A DNA stretch of 64,000 bases, from assembly GCA_033297075.1 (NCBI GenBank), contig MU858176.1, positions 47,677 to 111,676 of the forward strand, read 5' to 3'. Position 1 is the first letter of the stretch; each line of letters begins with the position of its first letter. The stretch is from Rhypophila decipiens. Taxonomy: Eukaryota > Ascomycota > Sordariomycetes > Sordariales > Naviculisporaceae. Below the pieces are notes generated by a model, which saw nothing but the letters and a program-made list of their open reading frames with translations, ran no database searches and had not been told where the DNA came from. The position numbers and the translations under genes are program-made. Below, piece after piece: positions 11,701 through 22,460 of this stretch.

Positions 11701-14700
11701 CAACCGGCGTTTCCCCAAGGTCCGGGCGGCCCGCTGCCCCAGTTCATGGCTGGTCCCGGTCAGGCAGGGCCTCAGCAACCAGGCCAGTATTTCATGCAGG
11801 TCCGGGGCCCTGACGGCAAGATCATGATGCAGCCCGTCCAGCTTGTGCCGCGGCCTGAACAGCCTGGGCAGATGATGTTTGTCCCGTTGATGGCTAACGG
11901 GCAGCCACAGTTTGCGCCCCAAGGTGTATTGCCGCCGAACGGACAGCCTGGCGGACAAGTACAGGTTGCAGGTCCTGCCGGTCAGCCTGGCCAGATCCAT
12001 GTCAGCGGGATGCAAGAGGCTAATTCGGTCCTTCACACCGATTCGGGGTATGGATCAGCGCCGAGTTACGACCAAAAGGGAGAGGGAGCAGTGCAACAAG
12101 AGCCTGTACTGGCTGGGCACCCTTCTGATGGACTCGAAAGAATTCAAGAAGTAGTTGTCGAGGAACTCGACCATGACCCCTACGAGGAGGATGCAGAGAC
12201 GGTCTACACCAGCGTTTCGAGCATCGACACCGAGCAGCAAGGATACATAGCCGGCTTCTGCAGTGACCTACTATACTCACTTTCAGTGGCCGAGGCCAAT
12301 GTGAATCCGGAAACAATGACATACATGGAGCCGATCCTTGCAGGGCTTTTGAAGGAGTTTGCCATCAAGATCGGGCATAATCCGCCCACGCCTCTTCACC
12401 AAGAAATCATGTATTTCGTTCGGAAATACCGGCAGTAAGGCTTATTCCCGAAAATAGATCAATATTTGAGATGCTAACGGTCACCTACCAGAATGATATG
12501 CCAACAATTCCACAAGGCTAACGAAAAACATGATTCACCTGGGTCTTCCAAAGCGACGGGCCAAGACGCTGGTCACAGGCCCGAGGTACCGGGGCCCTCA
12601 AGACAAATGTCTCCACGAGACAAGTTTGATATGTGGCAAAGCAAGATGGAGGGTTCTGTCATTGAGATGCCGCCGCCAGAGGACCTCGAGGGGGCACCGC
12701 AAGAAGACTCCAAAATGCCGTCGAACGGCCAGGAAAACAATCCCGAGACGCAAACCGACGCGGCCGACAGTGACCTTCTCAGCAACCATGATCTGACAGA
12801 CCCTGATGAGGACTCTGAGAATGTTCATGAAGACGATAAGAGCTATAAAAACTACCGAGATTGCCTTATTAACTCCCCGGACTTCAGCTGGCTCCTCGAG
12901 ACATTGACGAGGCAGAGCCTTTTGTCAACGCCGACGCCGGATACAAGGAGCAATATCAGGCGTCGAATCTTCAGCTCATTATCAACGCGGAAAACGGATA
13001 AGCGAAGCAGAAAGGAGTCGAGCAAGACATATACAGTCGTTTTTCACATGGAATGGGACCCATTGTCGTTTATCGAGGAGCAAAAGTACGGCATGGCACC
13101 GTATGAAGGCATTGCATCTGCCATCACGATAACGGGATCAGATCTAGAAGCACAAGCAATATCGCCTAGGGAGTATTTTCAACAGACTTGGGGCTCATCA
13201 TCATGCATTCTCCAACTCGCTCAATCGATTGCTCGTCAAAGCCCGGCAGACAGATGCGTGGCCTCAGCATTGCTACGGGACCAAACCAAGGTAGTCATGG
13301 AGTCCCGGGGTTCCATCGTCCGAGTTCGGGTCTATGGTTCTGTCCCTTCTATTGCCGATGTAGGCGAGCAGCTTGCTTGGATAGGAGGTGCCCTTCGGCC
13401 TTCTCCGGCCGATGAAGAGTACGAGGGTGTCTGGTATTGCTTGCCTGTCATCAAATCCCTCGAGCAGTGTGCTTCTATCTCGGAAGTCGCTACCGAAGCA
13501 CCGGACTGTCTGTTCAATATTGAATTTCGGGTTGATAAAAGTAAAGGGAAAGAAAAGGCCACCAATGGTAACTGCTGGAATGGCATGTTCCGAAACCCCG
13601 TCGTTGTCCGAGGCTATCCGATTTCAAGAAGAACAACCCCAGCTCCCGGACTCGAGGCCACGCTTGGAGCCTTGGTAAAGCTCATCAGGACGGATTGTGT
13701 GACGGAATTTGATGGCGGGATCTTCGTTAAGGGATTCTCCTCCATGCTGGCACTAACTGAAAGGACGGGTGATTTCATGCTTTGGCATCTATTTTACAAT
13801 CCTGAGGGGCGAGTTTCATATCTGGACTTTACAGATGAGCCAAACCAAAGCTTGCACGAGGCCAAGTTGGAAAACTACCGACATATTGTAGGATGGTGCC
13901 CCAAGGTGAAGGTTTACGCCGGTAGGTATCCCCATCTCATTTTTACTGCCATTTTCCACATTTTATTATTCCATATCTCACAAATTCCTTTTACTTGTTT
14001 ACAAACTATGTCTTTCTTCATTATTGTATTCAATGCTCGTTTACGTTCATATCCTCTTCCTTTAGTTCTTCACGTTATACTTACTGGATATCAGGCGCTT
14101 CTGATGGTTCCTATAGCATTGGAAACTCGGGTTTAAACAGACCGGGCGCGGGCTGCGTTCTTGAAAAATTCGCTTTAACCGGTGGACTGTATGTGTCGGC
14201 AAATTTCACGCTGGCCTTGGGCGTCCGCGACACCCCGTTGTTTCACCAAACGCGGTCGGAATATTTAGAGAAGCTCAACTGGATATCAACAAGATACGCA
14301 GTACTCTGGGACGAAGAGACCATGAGGGGCTGGCTGGTGAACGGAATAACGGCTTTGCTCCATTTAGTACGAGCGTCGCTGGAGTGTGACAAAAAGAACA
14401 AGACCAATCCGTCACATCTCTTCAAACCCGACGAGATGCAAGATTCGAGCACGCCGTACACAGCCGATTCCGCCATTGAGGTCCTGAAATCGCGCCATAA
14501 TCGCAATCTCAAGTTGGCCGAGGACAAAACCGAGGAATGGATCGAAGGCGAGGTAGGTAAGGATGGGACTTCCAAGTTCAAGACTACGTATGTACTCTTC
14601 CAGAATCGCGTCGAACGCTTATACGCCATTCTCGAAAAGATTTTGGAGTACCAGACCAAGGTCGAGAGCCAGAGTGGGTACAATCTGAAGCCTCGGGTCA

Positions 14701-15398
14701 GGAAATATCTGGAAGGATGGGAATTCAAGGCGCTGGCGAGGCGGGAGGATCCTCTTTACCCCGTTGTCAAAACGCTCCCGGCAAGGGGCAAAGGGTGGGT
14801 AGACTTCTCCAGGGATCTTGACGCCATCACAATTTTCGGCTATGGCTTCGGAGAGATTATGTCTCCGGCGCAACCCGATGTTATGACTTGCGGCGCCTGG
14901 TCACGAGTCCCACATGACCAGCACTATCTCGCGGTGAGCTTATCGGATCTGAAAGACGTCACAGAAAATTATCAGGCCAGGGGAAAGATGCACCCTAGTA
15001 TGGTCGCAGTCAGTAACGTTAAAGCTCTTGTCTGGCATGCCCCTACGCCATTGTTCCAGGAATGCCGGTGCCGCCGTCAAACGGGAAACGTGAGCTGCAC
15101 GCATTCGGATGTTGTTCAAGTTTTGTTCCCTACTCGGGCCAAACCCAATCTACCAACTACTAACTCGCTTCCATTGACCCGCCAGGTTGAAGAGAATCCG
15201 GGCGGCGCCGTAATCTTCGGCCAAAGCGCTCTGGTCAAGTGGCGGTGGAAAGATCAGGGCGATCCGGAACCAGGAGAGCCGTCTCGGGAAAACGAGATGC
15301 CCACCTTTGAGCTGGAAGGAGACCTAGGAGTCAACGACAGCGGCATTGACACCAGAACCAGCGGCAGCAATAGTCCCCATTTTTACTCCGGGAGCTAG
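8730..15398 (+). CDS. Very large pseudokinase-like protein (four exons, ~2,124 aa)
   Basis: Four exons join in phase: 8730-9572, 9637-12434, 12492-13921 and 14095-15398. Junctions use GTATGT, GTAAGG and GTAGGT donors, and the second intron has GCTAAC before CTACCAG. The N-terminal region (about 1-280) is of unknown type. Residues about 290-560 have a protein-kinase-like fold signature (ATFEVYDYI..VLCPWAEWNL, ALHYLHED, SNVFNFGCLLLEHL). However, the catalytic loop reads SPIHPRNVLVF, with no HRD aspartate, and the DFG position reads LSEFSLS. This is a predicted pseudokinase. A disordered, Pro/Gly/Gln-rich middle with a polyGln run follows, then an all-helical-looking block near 1150 and a large unrecognised C-terminal region with C/H residues (ECRCRRQ..CTH). 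An adaptor or recognition role is inference. Confidence 0.7.
11431..11457 (+). repeat. CAG/CAA microsatellite encoding polyglutamine
   Basis: A run of CAG followed by CAA codons encodes about nine or ten Gln in the disordered middle of the pseudokinase-like protein. Such runs commonly vary in length between strains. Confidence 0.85.
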
Positions 15399-15871
15399 CA
15401 CGGGCGACCGAGTGAGTAGTACCGCGCCAACCACCGATGCTTTGGATTCCAACATCGTGGCACCGGGGTCGGCCCGAAGAGACGGATCAATCCCACCAAG
15501 TGCAGACAGTGTCAACATAACACCTCAGCCGTCCGAAACGGGCGTGGCGGGTTCGAAGCGGGGGCGTATGAGGTGGATGTCACGATTGAGTTGGAAGAGG
15601 AAAGGCGTGTAAAGAACCAGGAACAGGGATAAGGCAATTTATGTGCTTCTTATTATATCAAGACTATATTCACCATGAGATTTAATATTTGTTAGGCAAT
15701 GTAATTATACGTTCTCCCAATGGCATGAAAGGCCTCGCACCAAACGGACCAAGCCTGGCCCACTACTTGATATCCAAGGAACTCATTTGTTACAAATATG
15801 GCAGAGATGCATCAGAATCCAGGCCCAGGGCAACATTCGTCCGCCCGGCCACAAACATCCGTCTTGACGGT
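15399..15871. other. intergenic between convergent genes
   Basis: A frame offset from the preceding gene stays open from 15346 to 15612 and is Pro/Ser/Thr-rich with a basic end. It could be a misjoined last exon, but no clear splice pair connects it. Confidence 0.3.
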
Positions 15872-17623
15872 TCAAAACGACCAGAGTAAATCCTCCAACT
15901 CATCTTTCCACAGCTGAGGACAAGGCTCATCCACAGGCCACGCCGCCCAAGTCGACATTTCCCCCACGAACATTGCCAGAATTATCGTAGACGGCATAAC
16001 CAAAAGCACAAACTGGAAGAGAATCGCCACAAGTCCAAACAGTACCATAACAAATCCTACTGTCACCAGAATAACGCCGAGTAAAACATCCTTCTCACCG
16101 CATCGTGTTGTGCTCCGACTACGATCCGTCACTGGCAGCGTTCCATCCGCTGGAATCGTGGACTCCTCCGCTTGCTCTTGGGCGGTCAGCGGGTCCTCGC
16201 GTCCGTCATCTTGTCGTCGCTGTGGCTCAGTATCCAGATTGATCCCCTTGATCAGTTCGTAAGCGCCCAAAAGCCTGTACAGAGATCTAAGCCCCATTTC
16301 CCAAATCTGACGTATCGTCAGCATTATGAACGCCTCCTTCCAAAACGAGACGCGTTTGTCGTGCGATACAGACAACACCACGCGCAGCAGGTTCGAGCCT
16401 ACGAGCGAGAGGAGAAGCCACTGCAGGTACGGCACCAGTTTATAGCTGCCGGTGAAGCTGTCCCTCGCTTGTGTGAGTGCCGCGTTCGGTACGCCTTGGT
16501 CCTCCTTGAAGACGACGCACTCGTCCAGATCGCAGCACTTGTCCAAGCAAGGCGTGAACTTCCCGTCGTGAGGTACAGTCCAGCGTGAATTTGCGGCCAG
16601 GAGGAGTAGGGACTTGATGAGGTCGATGGTGCCGCATATGACTAGGACAAGCTTGGCAGTGTCCACCACAGCATTGGTGTCTGACTGGAAACGTCGCACG
16701 AGCAGGATCAGAGAGGAGGTATATTGTGATGCAGCGGCGAGCAAGATAAAGACGCGGCCAGCCCATTTGACGTCGTGGGGCAGGGGCGTGCGGCGAACGT
16801 GGATGGGATTGACGGTGCCTATCCAGGGCGAGCTGCGGTGGTCGTATAGTTCAAGACCGGCGTTGCAGAGTTGTGCAAGTTGATAGCGGATGCTGAGAGG
16901 ATTGGGGCTTTGTCGGGCGTAGTAGATTGAGTCGCTGGTTAGCTCGAGGCTTGTGAATTCGCAAAGTTAGTATACATACGAACGGAAAGGGAAAACTCTG
17001 TGACAAAGGATACACTGACTAAAGGGCTCGCGCAAGGGTATAGACTGTCTTGAGAGGTGCAAAGAGGACGTCCACGACACGGAGAACTTCCCAGTTCCAG
17101 GCGCGAGATCCTTGTAGGGATCCGAGGTGGCCCTGGATGGCCACGGTGGTCACGGTTGCGGCAAAAAGCTTGACGAATGTCCCGTCTGCGTCCGGCGGCC
17201 ATCCAAGGCACAACCTGCCCTAAAGTCGCCCACGTTGCCGTATGACGCTGTTTGGTAGTCTTGGAATGCTCTCCTGGTTGTGATAATGGCAAGTAAGAGG
17301 AGGGCAGCTGGTGCCCAGAAGATCTGGGGGTCCCAAGATGCTTCTTGTTTGCTCTCGAATGATTCTATATATACGTCTTGCTAGACTTGTCCGCTGTGGT
17401 GTTGCCTGCTCTGGAGATGGGTCCCTTTTCTGTGCTGAAGTCAAGAGGCTGCAGGAGATAAACATGCAAGATATATATATATATAGGAAAAAGGTAATAA
17501 GATCTTTTTCCCGAGGTGGGAGATATCGAGAGACTTGGGGATAACTCCCGGCAGTGCTCCCTCATTGTCCATGTGAAGTTCCGTGGCATTGGCTTCGGCC
17601 GGGCCGGCCGTGAACATTCCCAT
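15872..17623 (-). CDS. Multi-pass membrane protein, unknown function
   Basis: Proposed exons 17623-17546, 17380-17234, 17168-17020 and 16949-15872 give one continuous frame of 483 residues. The last junction is firm: donor GTCAGT, ACTAAC branch site, intron of 70 nt. The first two are less certain; the second needs donor GTGGGC. Hydrophobic segments are visible at IFWAPAALLLLAIITT, VFILLAAASQYTSSLILLV, LVLVICGTIDLIKSLLLL, LQWLLLSLVGSNLLRVVL and a long double span near the C-terminus (LLGVILVTVGFVMVLFGLVA). A cytosolic or luminal loop carries clustered cysteines (CLDKCCDLDEC). No family recognised. If the upstream introns are wrong, two frame breaks remain near a TA repeat and near 17230. Confidence 0.5.
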
Positions 17624-18167
17624 TTGTCTTTGGCTGCGTGCTGTCGGGGTGATGCTGTCCAGATTCGTTTACTGCTGCGTGGTGTATTTCGGTAATAGTC
17701 ATGGTTTACGATTTGGATATCGCGCCGTTAAGGGGCTTTTTCGGTGCGACGATGGAGAGGGTTTCATATTTGTAGACTCTCAGAGGCGGCACTGCCTGGT
17801 GGCGACTTGGGGGCGGAGCACTTTTGTCACACATCTGCATGTGTCGATCACCGCCCGATTGGGTCTCGCCATTCTGCTCAACAGTGTCCAATATCGAGGA
17901 GGAGAACCTCAGTCTGGGGTCAATGTTGTCCGTATGACGTCAATCTCCCCAGATACTGTAATAATTCTACTGGTTGCCGTTATGGTTGCCGTTATGGTAT
18001 ACGTTGGCGGACGACAAAGCAAGCCCCGCCGCAGAGCGCGTCTGAGCGTCAGGGTGAAATTTACCCATCTCTTTAAATTGAGAATACATGTAGAGGGAAG
18101 AAGAGGGTATATAATAGTTTTGCCCAACGCTGGCGGTGAATTGGTGAATTCAGTCATCCGCATGTCT
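17624..18167. other. intergenic with small tandem repeat
   Basis: About 540 nt. A 13-nt unit GGTTGCCGTTATG is repeated twice near 17970-17998. A long plus-strand ORF across this area is the complement of the acidic tail next door and is not called. Confidence 0.4.
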
Positions 18168-19182
18168 CTAGATTTCCCCGTCGTTATCAGAATCATCAAG
18201 GTCGTAATCGTCACCCTCATCGTCGTCGTCGTCACCCTCATCGTCGTCATCGTCACCCCCATCGTCGTCATCGTTGCTATATCCATAATCATTATCGTCT
18301 CCATCGCCATAATCATCATCGGACTCCAAAACACTTGAACTCCTATCAACCCAGTCGTCGTCGTCGTCTAACCTTGGATCATGGATTGACCATCCAAGAG
18401 CCTTCATTTCTTGTCTGATAGGATCATTTTGGTCCTTCTCCCAGGCCTCAAGTACAATCTCTTTCACAAACGAAATGGCCCTAGAGTGAAGATTGACCAG
18501 CTTCAACGCCTCGGCGGCGTCTTCGCGATCCACCCCGGCGTCGGCGAATACTAGATCCTCCATCGCACGTGTGGAATTAAAGGAAGTCCCAAGCGTGCTC
18601 AGGTTGGTGCAGCGGCTCTGCAGGGTCTCGAAGATGCCGACAGCGTCATCGTCGATCCGAAGGCTCCAGCGGTATTCCAAACTGCCATCGTCGAGTGTGA
18701 CAGTGGCAAGGGCACGATGAAAAAGGGGAAAGGGAATACGGGAATATCGAATATAGCCGGTATTGGTGCTGCCTATTTGATCGAAAAACGATATCAGGTG
18801 GTCGGGGGTAGGGAAATCATATACCCAGCGGTTCTTGCCGTAGAGTAGCGAGCTTGCTTCGGCGTGGATAACCTTGTTTGTACGGAGAAGCCCAGGTGTG
18901 ATCTGTTTATTGGACGTAGGGAAAAAAAATCAGGTTCAATAGGGTCCCGAAGCACTACTACCAGCTCATATATCATGTTTCGAAGTTCGCTGGGGAGGGT
19001 AAGAAAGCTCGTCGGTGTCTCTCCTCTGACAGGCTTATTATGCTGTTAGTTATGCGATTCGGTGAAAGCCTCTTGTCCAGTCTGGTAAAATGGATTGCAC
19101 TAACGTTCAATGCACCTCCCTCGACGGATAAGATGTTATTCTCCAAGGTCGACATCGACATAGTCGCGTGGTCACTCGCCAT
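18168..19182 (-). CDS. 2EXR/F-box-like fungal protein with acidic tail, T-homopolymer frameshift
   Basis: Exon 1 is 19182-19105 and exon 2 is 19033-18168, with a 71-nt intron (GTTAGT..ATAAG, CTAAC branch). Exon 2 starts with the family hallmark LTLPSELRNMIYELVVV. It then leads through EPDF into a run of eight A on the plus strand (18922-18929). After it, the homologous continuation (ITPGLLRTNKVIHAEASSLLYG..) is in another frame, as if one base were missing. The remainder is open to the end and finishes with Asp/Glu-rich repeats. Proteins with this LPxELRNxIYE start are common in fungi and usually of unknown role. The break could be a real null allele or a homopolymer sequencing error. Confidence 0.65.
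18922..18929. repeat. A8 homopolymer at a frame break
   Basis: Eight A (T on the coding strand) sit exactly where the 2EXR-like reading frame changes. Nine would restore continuity. Confidence 0.8.
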
Positions 19183-20003
19183 CGGGGGGTCTAAAATGGC
19201 TAGATTTGAAGTTGTTTGGGAGGCGGGGAAAGAGAACAGTGTCCAGACTCGGAGAGCTATGACCCCTCAGAGATTTCAATTTTGTGTTGTGTTAGTAACG
19301 GCGGTGTGCTGAATGGGTATATAACCATTGAATTGCAGAAGGTTCTGATAACTTCTGTAATTTGAGCTCCTTTTTAGGAACGGTTTGGCCGAGTGGTATG
19401 GTTCTTGGTGCTCGCCGTCACTGTGTTTAGCACATTGCTCTTATCTAATCACCCCGTGACACCCCGTGACACCATGCGCTCTTCCTGTTACCGGTACTGT
19501 ACACGAAGTACTACTGTACGGATACTCTCAACCGATCCGGTTTTATCCTCGTTTTATCTACCCCTATAAAATAGGGCCAATCAATCAGGAGCTAGGGGGC
19601 TCGTCAGCTGGTAGCGGCTCTATACGGGGTACATAGAGCTAAATACCGCATGCTCTCGATGCAATGGGATCAGGGTTAAACCGAATTAGGCAACTTTAAC
19701 TACTCAATTTCTATGCGCTTAGAAGTACCTTTAGAAGCGGGTCCTGACACGCTTTTCCTATTGGCTCAGACGCTGCAAAGACCTTCCCAAATGAGTTTGG
19801 CCCAGATCCCAGTCACATTGCATCGAGAGCATGCAGTAGCCCGATGAATTTTACTAGCGCTGCCAGGGGTGATTGCCTGGCGTGCAATGAGCGGTTCCGC
19901 TTTTGTATGTTACAAACTGACAATAGATTGTCGTAAGGACCCTGAAGTTCGTTTCTAGCGAACACTTGATCAATATCCCAGAGTACTACGTAAATACTTT
20001 ACT
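19183..20003. other. intergenic with tRNA-like A-box only
   Basis: 821 nt. At about 19381-19410 the sequence GGTTTGGCCGAGTGGTATGG resembles the 5' part and A-box of a tRNA, but no B-box (GGTTCGANTCC) or matching acceptor stem follows. TTAGAAG and CCCCGTGACAC short repeats are also present. Nothing else recognised. Confidence 0.4.
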
Positions 20004-22130
20004 TCAACTCTGAGCACCTAATATAGCAGGGCCAAAATTTACTCCCTCAGACTCATGACAACCGCAAGCCGGAGTCCCATATAACATCTTACCGACAGGC
20101 ACGCCGCGAGTGACAACAAGCCCAACACCCTCGGGAATGGTTTCATCAAACAGCAACCCCGGTATTCGATAGACCTGGGTAACCTCTAGTTCCGGATCTC
20201 CCCACAGCACCAGACGAAAGAGCGACCTCTGTGCACAGAACTTGCATCGTACCCGACACAGGCTTTCCACCTTTTGATCATAGCGATCAAGGTACCACTG
20301 CGCCTCATGATGTGTGATGGACATTCGAGAATCTGCCGATTGTTTTCCGGGCTTGTCGAGTTGCAGGAGCTTGATCATTTCCCTTGCTAGGTCGAGCATT
20401 TCCGTGTTGTTTTCCAGCATCGTGCCATGACTGTGCGTGTTACTGGTATGCATCAATGTGGAAAAACTGTCAAGTAGCTGTCCGAGAGCCGGGTATTGAG
20501 AAAAAGATTGCGAAGGAGTTGGTTTCCTGGTGGCAGCATCTTGTTCCCATTCGTTGTATAGGCCCTTCTCTTCCGTCCGAGTAAAGATGCGATCCACGGC
20601 AGCACAAAACTTGACCGGGCAAGCTCCGCTCGACCGCAGGATTTGTATCGCCACATGAGTGAAGACTATTTCTGGAGCTTCCTCGAATGTGGTTCTTTCG
20701 AACCACTCCACAACGCCAACAGATTCTAGTTGAGGTTGAATGACGCCATCCTTGATGATGTCCAGGGACTGAGCCTTTTTATGACAAACCCCCAGATCCC
20801 AGGACTGATCTGCGAGTTGAGTGTATCCACGTAACCACGGCGCCCGAGAACCTGATGTCTCGTTTGGTACGGGGTTTAAGAGCAAAGGGGTGAAGTCGCC
20901 ACTCGCCAAGGCATGAAGTGCCATAGAAAAGAAGCAGTCGAAGCTATCACCGCGACCGAGAGTCTCCAAGTCGGTAGCGCTTGGTACAAACCCAATCATT
21001 CCTCCCAGCGAAATGTACTTGTCCCTGGGGTCGCGGCACTGCTTCATTCCCATTATGTAAATCGCTCCCCCGAATGTTTTGTGTTTGTCGGGCCGGCTCT
21101 TCCAAGCCTCCATATCAGTCCATGCAACATGTCGTGCCCAGTTGGAGCCGTGTTCGATGACATCGTTCATGAAGACACCATTTCCAGTGTGCTGGATGTA
21201 TTTGGTGGCAATATCGTCGATCCGGAAAGCCAGTTGGCTAGCGCTGAAGTCGCTGATCTCGTACTCTTCCGAGAGGATAAGGACCTCTTTGCTTTGGATG
21301 TATTCCAGGGTAACCCACAGACGATCAAACCACCGTGATTCAATGGTCTGAGTTAAACCTTCCAAAAAAGACTCATAACAAAGGTCTTTGTACGCTTGGC
21401 TGAGGTGACTCGCGCTCACATCGTCAAGGTGCATAATGACCCTCTGGGTGTAGCTGTAGATGGCTGGAAGGGAAAGAAGCAGCTGCTGTTGCACATCCTT
21501 TTGCCACTGGGGGACGCTCAAATAGTCGTGCCAGATCTCGACTGGGCCGTACCTTTTGTCTGCTGCTACAAGCGTTCTGACGGGTGTCTGATAGACCAGC
21601 CATGCAGCGCCAATGTTGTCGAGCTCGCGGTCTTGAGCTTGGGCGACGGTCTCGTGCCATGCATGTGAGACGGGGATAAAGTCGATGTTTCTTTTCTCGA
21701 TACAAGCGAGGTGCCGGTTGTAGATGCGAATAGGATGCGGAGAGAGGGATGTCTGGGTCATGTCGATCAAGCGGGAACCGTGACGCTCAGGCTGAGAGTA
21801 TTCGAAGCCGATGGTTCTGATAGGAACCGAGAGACCTGGCACAAAGGGGATTCCGCAAACCATGCAGTCCGAGTCTAAACCCCCTCTCCAAATGTAGGAG
21901 AGTAGCTTCGACTGCGGGAACTCTCGTAAATCAGGCCCGACGTAGATGCTAACACGAGGCTCTGGCGGTGTAGCCTTCTCCTTGGTTTCTTCAGGAGAGC
22001 TCGCGGGGATTATTGTCGGATTTTGAGCCATAATGGAAATTGAGTCGCCTTCTCCGCTGCGGTCGGGGTGGCCGAGTGAGTCGTGCTTTCTCTTGCCATC
22101 ACTCGATCCGCTGATGTGCTCTACTAACAT
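20004..22130 (-). CDS. HET-domain-type protein (heterokaryon incompatibility family)
   Basis: A single exon. The start is placed at the ATG at 22130 (MLVEHISGSSDGKRKHDS, 708 aa). The alternative at 22031 (MAQNPTII) gives 675 aa, and an in-frame ATG at 22412 would add an unlikely, random-looking leader. HET-like blocks are FIPVSHAWHE (cf. ALSYVWG), EIWHDYLSVPQW (cf. lWiDalCINQ), LPAIYSYTQRVIMHLDDV and SRWFDRLWVTLEYIQSKEV (cf. WF.R.WvvQE). A C-terminal region with CRVRCKFCAQR and CGCHE follows. HET proteins trigger cell death or allorecognition in filamentous fungi. The divergent block spelling places this in a side branch of the family. The CDS lies 330 nt downstream of the LysM gene on the same strand. 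Confidence 0.7.
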   Translation of the reverse strand: MLVEHISGSSDGKRKHDSLGHPDRSGEGDSISIMAQNPTIIPASSPEETKEKATPPEPRVSIYVGPDLREFPQSKLLSYIWRGGLDSDCMVCGIPFVPGLSVPIRTIGFEYSQPERHGSRLIDMTQTSLSPHPIRIYNRHLACIEKRNIDFIPVSHAWHETVAQAQDRELDNIGAAWLVYQTPVRTLVAADKRYGPVEIWHDYLSVPQWQKDVQQQLLLSLPAIYSYTQRVIMHLDDVSASHLSQAYKDLCYESFLEGLTQTIESRWFDRLWVTLEYIQSKEVLILSEEYEISDFSASQLAFRIDDIATKYIQHTGNGVFMNDVIEHGSNWARHVAWTDMEAWKSRPDKHKTFGGAIYIMGMKQCRDPRDKYISLGGMIGFVPSATDLETLGRGDSFDCFFSMALHALASGDFTPLLLNPVPNETSGSRAPWLRGYTQLADQSWDLGVCHKKAQSLDIIKDGVIQPQLESVGVVEWFERTTFEEAPEIVFTHVAIQILRSSGACPVKFCAAVDRIFTRTEEKGLYNEWEQDAATRKPTPSQSFSQYPALGQLLDSFSTLMHTSNTHSHGTMLENNTEMLDLAREMIKLLQLDKPGKQSADSRMSITHHEAQWYLDRYDQKVESLCRVRCKFCAQRSLFRLVLWGDPELEVTQVYRIPGLLFDETIPEGVGLVVTRGVPVGKMLYGTPACGCHESEGVNFGPAILGAQS

Positions 22131-22460
22131 GACAAGGTTTATGAAGAAATCCAAAGGAATCACGAAAGCACAACCCAACTTTGATTGAAAAATTTGGAAC
22201 GATGCGAAGACGGATACGATCAATAAGTTATGCGGGAGAGGTCTTGCTGATTGAGGCATCGGAGAGAAATTTCTCCGACACATGCGTGTGCCAATGCCCC
22301 GTTTCTTGCATACCGCAGAATATTCAACAAGGCCCTGGACTCGCATTGCAGCTGACAAACTGTTGAATATGCATAGTCTGTATGAATATATCCGTCTGTC
22401 CCATTCACACATATTTCAGAACCACAGTTTATCCAGCCTTCCATCCCCTGAACCCCAAAT
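22131..22460. other. intergenic, nothing recognised
   Basis: 330 nt between two minus-strand genes. CA-rich on the plus strand near 22470-22520. No feature supported. Confidence 0.35.

Noticed and set aside
15346..15612. 88-codon ORF overlapping the end of the pseudokinase gene
   Set aside because: Could be a last exon, but no donor before the stop at 15398 joins it in phase.
17583..18338. 251-codon plus-strand ORF with valine/isoleucine-rich end
   Set aside because: Its hydrophobic tail is the complement of the Asp codons of the acidic protein on the other strand, and it spans two genes. It is a shadow.
19381..19470. tRNA-like sequence (Pro-type 5' half)
   Set aside because: Only an A-box-like segment is present; no B-box, anticodon stem pairing or acceptor stem could be drawn.
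22131..22412. N-terminal extension of the HET-type gene to the ATG at 22412
   Set aside because: The extra residues look like translated leader; the later ATGs at 22130 or 22031 are more likely starts.
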